64,000 nt of DNA, taken from assembly GCA_029204225.1 (NCBI GenBank), contig CM055114.1, positions 20,003,049 to 20,067,048 on the forward strand, written 5' to 3'. A program made the translations under genes and the position numbers. Below the pieces are notes generated by a model. It saw nothing but the letters and a program-made list of their open reading frames with translations. It was not told the origin of the DNA and did no database searches. The number at the start of each line of letters is the position of its first letter. The first letter of the stretch is position 1. This document shows positions 19,976 to 31,429 of this stretch, one piece after another. This DNA comes from Diphasiastrum complanatum. Its lineage: Eukaryota; Streptophyta; Lycopodiopsida; Lycopodiales; Lycopodiaceae.

Positions 19976-20684
19976 GAATAATGCTGCAAGAGATGCTGGA
20001 GAAAAAGAAATGCTTCAAGTAGGCTGAAAAAACAACAAGTATGAGGGTGGAGATGGGCGCTGAACAACCTGCAATCATTTGTGGAAAATGGCTACAAACG
20101 GAGAGAAAAATGGGTGAAAGTGGCAACATGAAGGAGCTAGACAGCTTGCAAACAAAAGTGAAGAGAGGGGTGAAAATGCAAGGAGAAACAGACGAAAGAG
20201 ATGAGGGAATTGGGCGCTGGACACAAACAAGCTGAACTTAGGTGCCGGAAATAATCTGCCAAAAACAAAAATTCTGGCCGCCAATTTAGCAGTACTTCTG
20301 CTAATTATTCGCTAAAACTCCGCCAAGGAAAATGCTCTGATGGGAGCTGGTCCTCCTCCAAACTATGCTGAATGTTGTTGAAGCAAAGAGATGAAAGCCC
20401 TCAGCAAAGAGAGAAAAAAAATAGCAAGGAAAATGGGCGCCCAATCAAAAAATCAGATCTAAAATTCAGCAATCAGGAAAGTGCTCTGATACCAAGCTTT
20501 AAATACAACCAAGACTGATCTAGAGCTAAGCTATGAAAGCATCACGTAAGCAAGACTTAACCCTAGAAAGCAGGAAAGAGAGACTAAGGAGACTAAAGAG
20601 AGAGATCAAAATCATCAATTGAATAAGAAATGACACAGATTCCCTACTTATAGCCTAAAGGAAACTTCCAGTGGCAAGGGCTAG
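19976..20684 (-). repeat. Leader, tRNA-Met PBS and LTR-C fragment, copy 2
   Basis: Leader 19,976-20,482, PBS TGGTATCAGAGC (minus) at 20,483-20,494, LTR-C end 20,495-20,684 with TATA-like GGCTATAAGTAGGG near 20,650. The LTR is cut at the sequence CCTTGCC, where unrelated DNA begins. Confidence 0.65.
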
Positions 20685-21871
20685 TCATAAAAGAATAGAG
20701 TGGCTAGGTTTGCTTCATCTCATCTCCCTTCATTGGCCGACTCACCACCTCTTTTCGTTTTAGATACAAATCATCGTAATTGTAACTTGATCCAAGGAGT
20801 TTATCTATTATTTGCCACTATCCCACGACAAGAAACCACAAAACTTAGTGAGGTGAGGAAGACGAGTGTCATAGTTGAAATACGATTGTTATCCTTGTCA
20901 AGAAGAGTTTATGACAAAATAGGCAATGTCAAAAAAATCAAACATTGTGTTATTTTAGCCCCAATATACTTAAAGAAACGTGATAAGTCGAAAATTTATC
21001 GGTATAATAAATAATTAAGTATTGGATGTTTCAAGAGGTATTTATTGTCCTATTACTGGTTTTTTATGGTTACTTAGTGTTGTGAGTAGTTGCTTGCTAG
21101 GCGACCATTTTTTGTAACCCATAATGCAAACGATAAATTTATTGATTGCAAGTAATTATTTATTTTTATTTTGACATCTTGTGTCTAGCATTGTTATTGT
21201 TTGCTTCATTATGGTTACACCGTATTTTGTTATGGTGTTCAGTTATATATGCAGCTTGATATTACGATGACTATAAATAGGTAAAGTATTGATCACGAAT
21301 TATTACAAGTAATGTTTAACAATGTATGTTGTTTATGAAGCATAAATCATGAATGTAACAAAATGACATCATCACAGGATGAGAGTTCTCATCCATTCTC
21401 ATTCCTCTAGTTTGATTAGTCATTTGACAAATTGAATTTCAAAGTAGGTAAGGAAACAATTGCATCAAACAGGTGAGCAAGCAAACCCCATAGGTATGCC
21501 ATCGATTTGCTTCTAGCTTTTATTTCCAAATTGAATGATACAGTTGGAGATCAACACATTGTTCCACCATATCAATGTTTGCTCAACCAATGTTCATAAT
21601 CTTGTTGATTTTAGGTCAAAATCCATTGACCTTAATTTTATAGCACAGGCTTCTGTGTTCGTTGGTTACATTTGCTAGCTTGTACACTTCATATATCATA
21701 TGTGTGATAATCGTAGTTAACCTATTTGGCCTTCGTAGTAGAATGTTTTCATAGCACTTTGAGATGTCACAAGATGTGCAAGCTATGTATTAGCTTCGGT
21801 TAGTCAAGATAAAAGTTTATGGAAGATTCACATTGCTAGAATAAACATGTATCTACATTAAGGATGATCTT
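20685..21871 (+). other. Unidentified 1.2 kb segment with short ORF, copy 1
   Basis: A 104-codon frame at 20,700-21,014 (starts MARFASSHLPSL; includes HRNCNLIQGVYLLFATIP) recurs at 47,484. Between copies I count five amino-acid changes but hardly any silent change, which is what drift, not purifying selection, would leave. The rest is AT-rich, with an 8-bp inverted repeat GGATGAGA-GT-TCTCATCC near 21,377. No domain recognised. Confidence 0.4.
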
Positions 21872-22767
21872 GTGTGTTGGATTTAAGCCTTACTCCATTC
21901 ACGATGAATGGAGACAATTCACTTAGACTTGCTCTTGTGATAAATGTAACAAGTATAAAGAAGATACGATCATGGGCATTTGTGATCCATCTTGAAGTTT
22001 TTATATGTGCTTTGTATGTAGACAATAATTCCTCACTTTCTATAGGAATGGTAGGTATAACATTTTCCAAAACTTGTTTGATGATTTTTATTTTTTTTGG
22101 AATCCATATCATGGTATTTTTTCAAAAATGGTGTGAAGTTTATCCCTTTTAGTCGTTTTAAAGCTTTACTCTGAACATAATGCTTGCATAAAAACAAGGA
22201 TTATTTTGTTCGTTATCTAGACCACTAAGATACATGTGTTTCAATAATCGAGTGCTTTCATTACACACATCAAATCATTATTTGTGTACAACCACTTATA
22301 GTGTAAATGTTTTTTCTGGTCCTAAGGAGGGTGTACTCCTTAACCTTAAAAGCAATGTTACTCACTACATTGATATAGGTCATCCATAGATTCACAAACC
22401 ACTTCATTCAAAATAGTACATAACGGAATGATTCAGACCCTCACACAAAGAATATCTAAGATCCTTGTGTCAAATAAAATGGCAATTTAAATTAAGCAAA
22501 TGACCATGCTGTTGTTATATAGATGATGTGGACTTTTTAATAACATACATTGATAAGAATCAAATGTTGAAATTCACACGTGTGGAGTTTCCTTTGAGTG
22601 TGATGATGATCTCCTAAGTGGTGTGCATGCATATAGATCAAGACTAGATTGATAATCAAGATCTATCTCAAAAATCTAAGGCAAAGACACACTACAACAT
22701 GCATACATTCATCATGCAAGTACATACACACGCGTGGAAAATTTACTTTCAAAAAATTAATTATGAA
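21872..22767 (-). repeat. Unidentified 0.9 kb segment, inverted partner of 7.6-8.5 kb
   Basis: Reverse-complement match to 7,630-8,528. The minus frame 22,112-21,858 (MIWIPKKIKIIKQVLENVIP) is open. The plus-strand counterpart frame 21,874-22,152 is equally open. The 48,669-48,960 copy keeps only the first third. Confidence 0.5.
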
Positions 22768-23171
22768 AAGTCCTAGCTCTCGAGTAGAGAGAGAATGTAA
22801 CAAATTAGGCTTGGGTAGAGAGAGAAACCACCAATGTGACTAGAACTCAAATTCTCATTTATCTCCAAGAAAATCAATACAATAATGAAATGGATCATCC
22901 TACATGTCGTATATCGAGGTAGTCCATCCTCTAATTCTATTGGACTCCCTTTTTGGCACCTCTTACATCCTATTGGATGAGTGACTCCACATCCCTTAAT
23001 TTTGATTGGACCCTTTCTCACATATGATTGGACCCTTGACTCCTAAAATGTTTTGGACCAATCAAAACACAAGAATCACATTTTGTCTAACTGGGTTGAC
23101 ATTCGCAACAATTGTGATTTGTCTAACTAGGTTGACACACACACTCTCTCTCTCTCTCTCTCTCTCTCTGT
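22768..23171. other. Single-copy stretch with CT repeat
   Basis: I found no other copy of this in the window. It holds several ATTGGAC/CCAATC motifs (CCAAT-box-like), a short direct repeat TTGTCTAACTRGGTTGAC near 23,083 and 23,118, and a (CT)n tract at 23,143-23,169. No supported coding sequence. It may be the least disturbed host DNA here. Confidence 0.4.
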
Positions 23172-24261
23172 AGATATTATAGGAGATCACCTAGACTCCC
23201 ACAATATCAAATCCATTTTCATTGGTTATACCACTTCAGATAGAACTCATATGTTGTATGATTCTGTTGAATCGAAGCTATTCATCTGTTGAGATATTGT
23301 TTTATTGAGGATCAATTTATTGACCTCAAAGGCTCAGACAGTCGAACTATCCAGCACTCCTATTTTCGATTTGACTATTTCTATCGAATGTTCAAATTTA
23401 TCAACTTCAGGCGAACAACTTATCAAGAACGAATCAGAAGAAGATGTTGTAGCTCAACAACAACATAATTGAGAAAATGATTATCAGCCTCATTCATCTC
23501 CCAAAAGATCGACAAGAGATTGCAGACCACCTAACATATATATTGATGAATTTGTTTGTTATCTCATTTGAGAGCTAACTATAGTCAAAGAAACAATCAG
23601 TCAGTCAGACTCCGATGGAGAATATTTATCTTTCATCAAAAACCAAACTTGGACTATTGTCAAATTACCTACCAACAGAAATGTAATTGAGTGCAAATGG
23701 GTATTTAAGATAAAATACAAAGCAGATGGAAGTATCGATTGAAGGAAAGTTTGACTTGTCGCACGATAATTTTTCCAGATCCTAAATATCGTCTATAGTG
23801 AGACTTTCAGTCCGGTAGTAAAGCATTCTTCAATAAGACTTCTAGTAACTATCGTATGTTGCTGAAGAGACACTGGATATACATCATATGGACGTACATA
23901 CAACGTATCTGAATGGAGTTATCTAAGAAGATACCTACATGATATCTTCTGAAGGTTATCTAATAAATGACACGGAGAATCATGTATGTAACTCCATAGA
24001 GCACTTTATGACTTGAAGCAATCTACTAGAGTTTGGTTCTAGAGGATCAACACTTTTTTTAATTGATCATGGTTAGAATCCAAGCACTTCATATTTGAAT
24101 GTTTAATTCAAGTAAGCACAACATTTTGTTATTATCATTACATTGTACGTGGATGCATTGCTTTTAAACAATAGTATCGAACTAATGAAGATGCAAAATG
24201 AATGTTGTCTCAGAATTTGACATGATAGATCTGGGCAAAGCTCATTATGTTGGAAGAAGGA
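23172..24261 (+). pseudogene. Copia integrase tail, linker and RT remnant, copy 2
   Basis: Direct copy of 9,111-10,157: IKSIFIGYTTSDRTHMLYD, KLFIC-stop, a linker ending VVAQQQHN-stop, SFIKNQTWTIVKLPTNRNVIECKW, KIKYKADGSI and YSETFSPVV. It has 50-60 bp (ATTGATGGAG-type to YSETF) that the 9.7 kb copy has lost, and lacks part of WREAMDGE. Multiple stops. Confidence 0.7.
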
Positions 24262-25048
24262 AGGATGATTCGATAATTCAAAGTCTATGAATGAACTACT
24301 GAGCGCAACAGAATAAGCCTTCTTTCCTAATGCATGACTACGCCTATCAATAATTGAACAAAACTATAATGACAGAAGCCACGTTCAATCCTTTAGCAAA
24401 TAACTATGGAACTATTAGTACCAAAGTGATTTTGTAGTCAAACAATTTCAGAGTGTAAAGTAGTGTAAAGAATATTGCAGTGTTGAAGTATTCAACAGAT
24501 CTGACGAAACAATAACAGATCTATCAGCTATAAATAGCTACAAAGAAGCATACATTCTGACATGATATTGAGCACAATAAGAAGATAGATTGATTCGGTA
24601 AGTAGCGTGTACAAATCAGATGAGGAGTTGGTATGCTAAGCTTAACACTTTTTTTCTTTCTCAAAATTTCAAGCTGAGTGAGTATGATCATTCACTTTAC
24701 TATAGATTTGTTGGAAATGATGTACCATTCTTCTAATCTATATGATTGATATCATTTTGAGTTGAGGTAACAATCGAGATGTTGATTGTTACCTCCACTA
24801 TAATGACAGAAGTCACGTTCAATCCTTTAACAAATAACTTTGGAATTATTAGTACCAAAGTGATTTTGTAGTCAAACAATTTCAGAGTGTAGAGTAGTTT
24901 AAAGAATATTGCAGGGTTGAAGTATTCAACAGATCAGACGAAACAATAACAGATTTATCAGTTATAAATAGCTACAGAGAAGCATACATTCTGACATGAT
25001 ATTGAACGCAATAAGAAAATAGATTGATTCAGTAAGTAGGGTGTACAA
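24262..25048. repeat. Tandem LTR-A-like fragments with hairpin, copy 2
   Basis: Same arrangement as 10,152-10,922: reversed LTR-A-like piece, RT scrap (YRFVGNDV), fold-back at about 24,764-24,803 with one mismatch (AGTTGAGG versus AGTGGAGG), then a second LTR-A-like piece. Confidence 0.55.
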
Positions 25049-25270
25049 ATCAGATGAGGAGTTGGTATGCTAAGCTTAACACTTTTCTTCTTTCTCAAAA
25101 TTTCAAGATGAGTGAGTATGATCTTTTACTTTACTATAGATTTGTTGGAAATGATGTACCATTCTTCTAATCTATATGATTGATATCATTTTGAGTTGAG
25201 GTAACAATCAAGATGTTGATGATATCAAGATGGCACTAGAAAAAGAGTTTGATGTTGTTCTATGCTTCAC
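25049..25270 (+). pseudogene. Copia RT palm fragment, copy 2
   Basis: RSWYAKLNTFLLSQNFKMSEYD, then a 1-nt loss near GNDV shifts the frame before LIYMID. Otherwise as at 10,923. Confidence 0.65.
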
Positions 25271-25490
25271 TTTCTTGAATAAACATGTTGAAGCTCCATC
25301 CCCTTTTCCATGACTTGTTCTCCCACAAATTATAAGCCACTTCAATATGCTTGCTCCTTGCATGAAAAATAGGATTCCTTGCCAATATTTGGTTTGAAAG
25401 GTTTTCACAAAAGATGATTGGACTCTCTGAAAATTCCAACAAGTGAAAATCCATTACCATTCTCTTGATCCATAACATATCCTTTATATT
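25271..25490 (-). pseudogene. Copia B RNase H tail, truncated
   Basis: Minus-strand IKDMLWIKRMVMDFHLL, ESPIIFCENLSNQILARNP and RSKHIEVAYNL. Catalytic CDN reads CEN. It is cut after KDMLW, where 25,491 switches to LTR-B-like scraps. Confidence 0.7.
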
Positions 25491-25784
25491 TACAATTAAT
25501 TTGCAATCATGGCTAAATTGGCCCAACATCTCTAAGCTGAGATTTCATTTTGGCCTCAAAAGAATAACAAACTAGTTGACAATTATTCACACTCCCTCTT
25601 GGGCAAAGGTTCATCCTTCGCCAACCCTGGAAAACATTCTCCAGATGACTTCAAACATTCAGAAACCTTTGTCAAGATTTTTTTAGCCTACTTTCATAGT
25701 ACTGTATGAGCCTGCAAATTTCCGTTCAGAAGGGATCAGCCAAACTAGTATTCAATGTAATGGACCCTCAAATTCACCTATAAG
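25491..25784. other. LTR-B scrap and unidentified sequence
   Basis: 25,515-25,605 resembles a reversed, diverged LTR-B start (AACAAACTAGTTGACAATTATTCACACTCCCTC region). From 25,606 to 25,784 comes the upstream part of the next reading frame, without a convincing start. Confidence 0.35.
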
Positions 25785-26330
25785 TTGGCTGAATTCGATC
25801 CATTCCTCACTTGTGCTAGCGAAGCTCTTGCCGAATATTCCAGTGACCAAAGCTTTCAAAACTTTCTGAAGTATTTTCTATTAAACACTCGCGCGTATTA
25901 CTTTTCGTTTCCGTTCATCATGTCTTCCACATATACATCTCAGTCGCCTCGTTATACTATCCATCGTGATGTCCCATCTGCAACGGATATCATGATCCTT
26001 CCTAGCACAAGCATGGTCACTCAGTGGATGACCCTTGCATAGCCTCTGCTTACTGCAATGGGTATTCATGAGAGAGCCTTCTCAGCGAGAATAAACACGG
26101 ATTTTATCACTCTTGCCTTCAGCACTTGGAAGGAGGAGAAATCCAAGTTTTACGTCACTTTCCAGGGAGCCACACACAAGGTCCGCGTGACTGAAGCCGC
26201 CCTTGCTGCCATGAGGATAGCATCTGGTACCCAAGCCTCACCAAACCATAAACAAGCCAAACAGGCTATTAAGCCTTATATTGACCTCAAAAATGACACT
26301 TCATCAAAAACAGCTATTGAAAACAACTAA
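25785..26330 (+). pseudogene. Unidentified ORF, best copy, one in-frame stop
   Basis: One frame of 181 codons with a single TAG at 26,040 (LA-stop-PLL). Visible pieces: DPFLTCASEALAEYSSDQ, FQNFLKYFLLNTRAYYF, SSTYTSQSPRYTIHRDVP, MGIHERAFSARINTDFITLA and KFYVTFQGATHKVRVTEAAL, ending lysine-rich. The Gln/Leu context suggests the stop arose from CAG. I know no match. It lies beside copia B on one side and the decayed copy shows the same neighbour, so it is likely element-borne. Could encode a gag-like or transposon accessory protein. Confidence 0.45.
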
Positions 26331-26545
26331 ATACTTCATCAAAAACCTAGAAATTCTAGTTTAGATGCAAAGTATCATATTTAGCCAATTAGAATGGGTC
26401 CAAAATCGACCTCATCCACTTATCTACTTGCCAAAAGAAGTACAAACACTATTAGGCCCTTCTTGACAAATATGAAACTATCTCTAAGTTGAGATCTCAT
26501 CATTTGGCCTCCAAAACACAACAAACTAGTTGACAATTTTTCACA
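26331..26545 (-). repeat. LTR-B fragment, reversed
   Basis: Minus-strand TGTGAAAAATTGTCAAC start at about 26,542, extending to the TTTTTGATGAAG motif, then joined to the ORF at 26,330. Same order as 1-70 in reverse. Confidence 0.6.
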
Positions 26546-27465
26546 CTCCCTCTTCATCTAGTTTTAGCATAGATTTAGATAGAACTCCAAGTGAGCATGA
26601 TCTTTTGCATTATATCTTGGGAATAGAAGTATTTAGAACTTCTCAGTTTACTCTCATTTGTCAAGAGAAGTATTCTAATTTTATTCTAAAGAGGTTTCAT
26701 ATGGTAGATGCAAAGTCTTGTGATACACCAATGGAGTCAAATGTAAAGCTCACTATAAGAGGTAATGAAACATCCTTCAAGGACATTACTCTCTATAGAA
26801 AGCTAGTTGGTTCACTCATATATATAACCATCACAAGACCTGATCACACATGATTCATCATACATGAATGTTGGAAGTTGGAACTTGTTACTTGATGTTT
26901 GCAAATTTTTTGACTGTTCAATGAAGTGCACACATTGGAACTTGTTACCTGATGTTTGTGAATTTTAATTTTTGAATGTTCAATGAGGTGCACACACTAG
27001 TATTGAAGACCATGTTGTAAATTGTAAATCAATGATCATAGAGTTGTTGTCTCCGTAGAATTTGTAAAGCACTACAAGGCTTGTACATATTGATCCTATA
27101 GACCATTTGTCAATCTCTACTTTAGGATGTCCAAAACTTAGGCAGTGAAACATGCTTATCTACAGCTATTGTGTTGGTAGATTAAGCCAGTTCATGCATG
27201 ATACTAGTCTGGAGCATTGGAAACTAGGCAAGAGGGTATCGAGATACATCTTGGGAACTAATGATTTTGGAATTGTTTATGGAGGATCATAACCAGAACT
27301 GTATGGATTTTCATATTCAAACTTTTCTAGAGATCAAATGGATAGGAAGTCCATAGGTGCACATGCTATTTTCATAATTGATGGAGCTATCTCTTGGATG
27401 TCAAAAAAACAAGCTACAATCTCATTGTCATCTAGTGAGGCCGAGTACAAAGCTCAATCGTGGAG
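26546..27465 (+). pseudogene. Copia B RT C-terminus and RNase H, least-deleted copy
   Basis: HYILGIEVFRTSQF, QEKYSNFILKRFHM (the canonical KRF is present only here), DAKSCDTPMESNVKL and GSLIYITITRPD, then an insertion (26,850-27,163), YCVGRLSQF, GKRVSRYILGT, a stop after YGGS, and RNase H AHAIFIIDGAISWMSKKQATISLSSSEAEYKA. It is cut at 27,465 before the CDN and RSKH motifs. Because it keeps KRF, it represents the oldest branch of this family in the window. Confidence 0.8.
26850..27163. mobile_element. About 314-bp insertion inside copia B RT
   Basis: It splits TRPDL from SYCVGRL; uninterrupted copies at 37.98 and 53.85 kb show the empty site. It contains a tandem pair of about 58 bp (units from 26,878 and 26,935: TTGGAACTTGTTAC...CACACA). 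No clear terminal inverted repeat or target duplication was seen, so the class is unknown. Confidence 0.55.
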
Positions 27466-27821
27466 TTTTATGGTGGACATATATCAAGAAAGGACAAAGA
27501 TGGAGGGGACATGCAAGCAACTGGTCATCATATAAATTTATTGTTTGATTGTTGTTATCTTCTAGAGAGTTCAAAGTCGGAAGCATGGAGCAATCATTTG
27601 TGTACATTCTATTTGGTTCTTCATGTTCTAGTTACGTCTTGATATGTAAAATTGATATAAGAAATAGTGAAGCATCCAATGTGGACACTATTCTCTATAT
27701 CAATTATGAAAGCAACTTTAGGACCTTAGAAAGGAGATCTATACTTAGGATGAAGATCATTCTAAAGTTGGATCAAAGTAGTATGGTCAAAACTAAGCCA
27801 AAACTAGTTGAGGAGGGAGTG
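27466..27821 (+). other. Repeat-borne frame ending KLVEEGV next to an LTR
   Basis: Better copy of 536-844. The frame from 27,549 reads to KTKPKLVEEGV and stops in the TGA of TGTGAG, where the LTR-like segment begins. The in-frame polypurine tract (gaggagggag) supports an element's 3' end. The upstream join to RNase H at 27,465 looks like a recombination point. Confidence 0.45.
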
Positions 27822-28133
27822 TGAGAAATATCAACTAGTTTAGTCACGTTTATTCCTTTATGATCATGCCCTTCCATTCTTGCATGGGTGGTTGTGGAAT
27901 TAGATTAGTTTTTTGCTTTCTTTCTTTATGCATTGTGGATTAGAGTGGATTAGCTTTCTTGCATTGTGGAATAGTGTACAATTAGCATTCAAGTAAACTA
28001 AATAGGCTGAATCTGTGGCATAGATCTTGCATATTCTCTTACTTTTCAGTTCTTGATGTTCTTGGGCTGTCCAAGAATCAAGAAATGAGTGTTCCATGAT
28101 CCTTGAACATTCATAATGTTGTCTTTAGCTTCT
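27822..28133 (+). repeat. LTR-F-like segment, copy 3 (short)
   Basis: Starts TGTGAGAAATATCAACTAG. Bulged hairpin at about 28,048-28,083. It lacks the last 200 bp found in other copies; TTAGCTTCT is joined directly to GGATAAAAAC. Confidence 0.55.
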
Positions 28134-29220
28134 GGATAAAAACTATACTACAACGCTAATCGTACTGCATGGCTGAATGATAACCAAGACTTTGATTGCC
28201 AAGAATGACCATAAGAGTCTGGTAACAGACAGTTAGTAAATGCCAAAGCAGCAACGTGCCAAGTTGTATTGAATCTACACAGAGAATAAAACCTCACTAA
28301 TGAGGAATCAATGAACATCACAACAAAAGCATACATAAAAAATGGAAAAAATATATGAGCTGTGTCACTTTTACATGAAAATGAAATAAGGATGGATATG
28401 AAGGTCTCTACATCTCCCCTGGCTGAGACTTGAATCTGCAACCGTTGAAAAAGTCGTGCAACCAACTGTGTGAAGTTTACAGTTTGCAAAATTTTGATGG
28501 AGTTAATGAGATTTATGAGATTGGCAACCATTATCGAAACATGAATATCTTTTACAGCTATGATTTTATGTAGCATGCCTTGGCATATGCACAATTCATG
28601 ATGGTTAGGACATGAGCTGATAATTTTGTGGACTTTACATCTGATTCCTTTTCACAAGGATTTCACACTTGGGATTGTTGAGTGGTAGAATATGAGGTGT
28701 CATCTTCAAGCTTGACACACTTGATCATTCCTTATGTTTAAAATAAGGATACCAAACACTACCCTTGACTGAATATGAAGACAATATAATTGAAAGAAAC
28801 ATCAACGAGAACATCATTTGCATTAGATACATGGATTTTACCTTGTGTGTGTGTGTGTGTGTGTGTGACATGTTATGGAGTATGATCAAAATTCATCCAT
28901 AACTTTTTTTGTTATCAATTGGTTGTCTAATGGTGATTTTCAAGAGTCTTAAAATACTATTAGATAGAGCTAAACAATATTCAAATACGTTGTCGTGTTT
29001 TACAGCTATAAACTTGGAGCTAATATATTATATTTGCTATAAATGAACATTTATTGAAAACCACATGTAGAAAATTACTTATTTGTTGTTCGAGTATAAC
29101 TATCATCTTGAGTGGATTTATGAGCTAGTCATCATTCTTTTGTAACTTTTGTATATATTGTTTATATTTCTTAAAGTGATGCCCTTCAATCTATTGGAAA
29201 GAGGTGATGAGATGAGAGAA
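28134..29220. repeat. Unidentified fragment with (TG)n, copy 3
   Basis: A minus-strand frame of 148 codons (28,594-28,148) is open here only because of a deletion joining two frames, so I do not call it a gene. The plus-strand frame is closed by CAG to TAG, as in copy 1. (TG)n at 28,844-28,867. The remainder, to 29,220, is AT-rich without a call. Confidence 0.45.
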
Positions 29221-29914
29221 AGCAAAATGACAAGCCGAAGGAGGTAAAGGACTTATCGAGCACAGCAAAATGAACGTTCTTTCCTATGCATGACCACGTC
29301 TATTAATATTGAACAAAAGTAGTGATAGAAGTCACGTTCAGTCATATAGCAACTAGCTTTGAGATCGCCATAAGCTAAAGTGATTACATAGCCAAACAAT
29401 GAAGTATTGAATTATCAGAAAAAACAGTAAGAGATTATCAGTTACAAATAATCACAAAGATGCATACATTTTGACATAATACTGAATGGAATAAAGGATA
29501 GATTGATTCAGTTAAAGAAACAAATCAGATGCTAATGAGCACAAGATAATTTCAAATCAAAACTATCTCTGAGTAAATGAAACCCTATCTGAAGCACTTC
29601 TGCTACTAAGCAATAAGCGCAATAGCAATACTCTAAATCAACTCTAAAGAACTGAGCTAGAATGCTCAAGAGTGTTCAAGATTGAAAGCTTCAGAGAGTT
29701 GCTTCAGTACATTGTTCAATAACTTGAAAAGTAATAGAAAGGAATGATCAGCTATTTATACTAAGCAATTAGGTCATCAATCGCGACAACTAGTTGGCCA
29801 TGATGCAGTATCATCCTTCCAGTTAGTCATCTTGAAAATTTACTTGCTAAATGGTTAGGGTGGATGAAGATTAAAGATCAATTAGTCGATAACCAACGGA
29901 GGAATAATCCAACA
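29221..29914 (-). repeat. LTR-A, copy 3 (deleted form)
   Basis: TGTTGGATTATTCC start at 29,914 after AAGGGGGAG. It lacks the 250-bp middle block: GGTTAGGG is joined straight to TGGATGAAG. The same deletion occurs at 63.4 kb, its palindrome partner. Confidence 0.7.
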
Positions 29915-30400
29915 CTCCCCCTTAATCTGAATCCAGACCTTCAAACTTAGTTCTGCACAAAATTTATTGTGTAATAATGCTTTAGTAAAAATATCCGCTA
30001 TCATATCTTGCGTTTGACAATACTGCCAGTCAACCTCTTGGTCGAGAACTTTGCTTCTGACATAGTGATACTTAATTTCAATGTGCTTACTCCTAGAATG
30101 ATAACTAGGGTTGGATGATAAAGCAATGGCACTTTGATTATCACAAAATAGAACTGTCGGTGCATATTGATTCAGACTGATATCTGAAAGTAAGTCTCTC
30201 AACCACACTGCTTTCTTTGTAGCTTGCAAGGCTACGATATACTCTAATTTAGTGGAAGATATAGCTTTCAAAGTTTTCTTGCGACTATTCCATGAAATAG
30301 GAACATTGTTGAGGAAGAATGTGAATCCGAAAGTGGATTTATGAGTGTCTACATCTCCTACCCAACTTGCATCTGAATAACCACTTGGAAAATTGAATAA
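29915..30400 (-). pseudogene. Copia RNase H fragment (family A), copy 3, open
   Basis: Uninterrupted from GYSDASWVGDVDTHKST through [56 protein letters not shown] to a stop inside the LTR (PPLVID). The Asp-Glu-Asp catalytic residues are present. It is still only a C-terminal piece fused to leader DNA; the open frame begins at 30,463 in non-pol sequence. Confidence 0.85.
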
Positions 30401-30785
30401 TGTTGCAATAGGCTGAAAAAACAACAAGTATGAGGGTGGAGATGGGCGCTGAACAGCCTGCAATCAAATGTGAAAAATGGCTACAAACGGAGACAAAAAC
30501 GGGCGAAAGTGACAAGTATGAAGGGGCTAGATAGCCTGCAAGCAAAAGTGAAGAGTGGGGTGAAAATGGATGGAGGAGATGAGGGAATTGGGCGCTGGAC
30601 ACAAACAAGCTGGACTTAGATGCCGGAAATAATCTGCTAAAAAAAAAAATTATGGCCGCCAAATTTAGCAGAAGTACTTCTGCTAACTATCCGCCAAGGA
30701 AAATGCTCTGATGGGAGCTGGTCCTCCTCCAAACTGTGCTGAATGTTGTTGAAGCAAAGAGATGAAAGCCCTCAGCAAAGAGAGT
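30401..30785 (-). repeat. Leader segment, copy 3, lacking PBS
   Basis: Same leader as at 3,859, without the SCF stretch GATGCTGG...CTTCAAG near the RNase H join. It breaks off at CTCAGCAAAGAGAGTG before the PBS, where another sequence begins. The right-arm partner is 62,462-62,878. Confidence 0.6.
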
Positions 30786-31429
30786 GATTTTGATCAGATC
30801 TTCATGTATTTCCAAGTTCTAGCATGGTAAATGCATGATTTCTAGCTTGTGTATGATCCTAACAAAATGCATGATCTCTTGATCCAGTTGTCATGTTTTG
30901 GATCTGATTTCTCACATGTTTTATGATATTGGTCCCATGAGACAATGTCTTGTATCATGTGTCCTAGCGGCCCAAAACTTAACCATAGATACTTGTGTGT
31001 GATCCTAACCAAATGTAATTTTGATCTCCATAACTGCTAGGTGTTAGATTAATGTGTCATAAAATGAAACCAAAGCGCCTTCACTAATTCTTTTAAAGTG
31101 AATTTGTTTGCTTTCATCAAAAGCATTTTCTCAATACCTATATGGCCTCCTATAAATTTTTCTTTTTAGTAATGTGAATGGTGTAGATGAAAAGCTACAT
31201 TGCAATAATGTTTTATACAAAGTTTGAAATCTTGAAACACTTTTTGATGTCCTACAAAATGCAACCCAAAATCATGATAGTTGTAAAATTTTGATTCAAC
31301 AAACAATTCTTCTATAAGTTTGCCAAAACACGGGGCATATTGTGATACTCTTTGATCAAATTATTGTACAAAATATGAAAGGGCTTTTATTATGTAGGCT
31401 TAAGATTGTCAATTAAACGCCTGCAGATG
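30786..31429. other. Unidentified AT-rich segment, left arm
   Basis: Partner of 61,822-62,461. No coding frame or motif supported. It contains repeated CATGATTTCTAGCTTGTG-like words only. Confidence 0.4.

Larger units (their letters stand above)
15110..22165 (+). repeat. Large direct repeat, copy 1
   Basis: From AAATGTCTTGGGTTG to GTTTTAAAGCT this block recurs in the same order and orientation at 41,822-48,960: copia RT tail, transposase-like gene, LTR-F segment, (TG)n fragment, LTR-A/RNase H/leader/PBS, and an unidentified ORF segment. Small indels are scattered (for example an 83-bp gap in copy 1 near 15,720 and 10 nt near 16,215), so the copies have aged. Confidence 0.85.

Noticed and set aside
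28148-28594. 148-codon minus ORF
   Set aside because: It exists only where a local deletion joins two frames; the other three copies do not support it.
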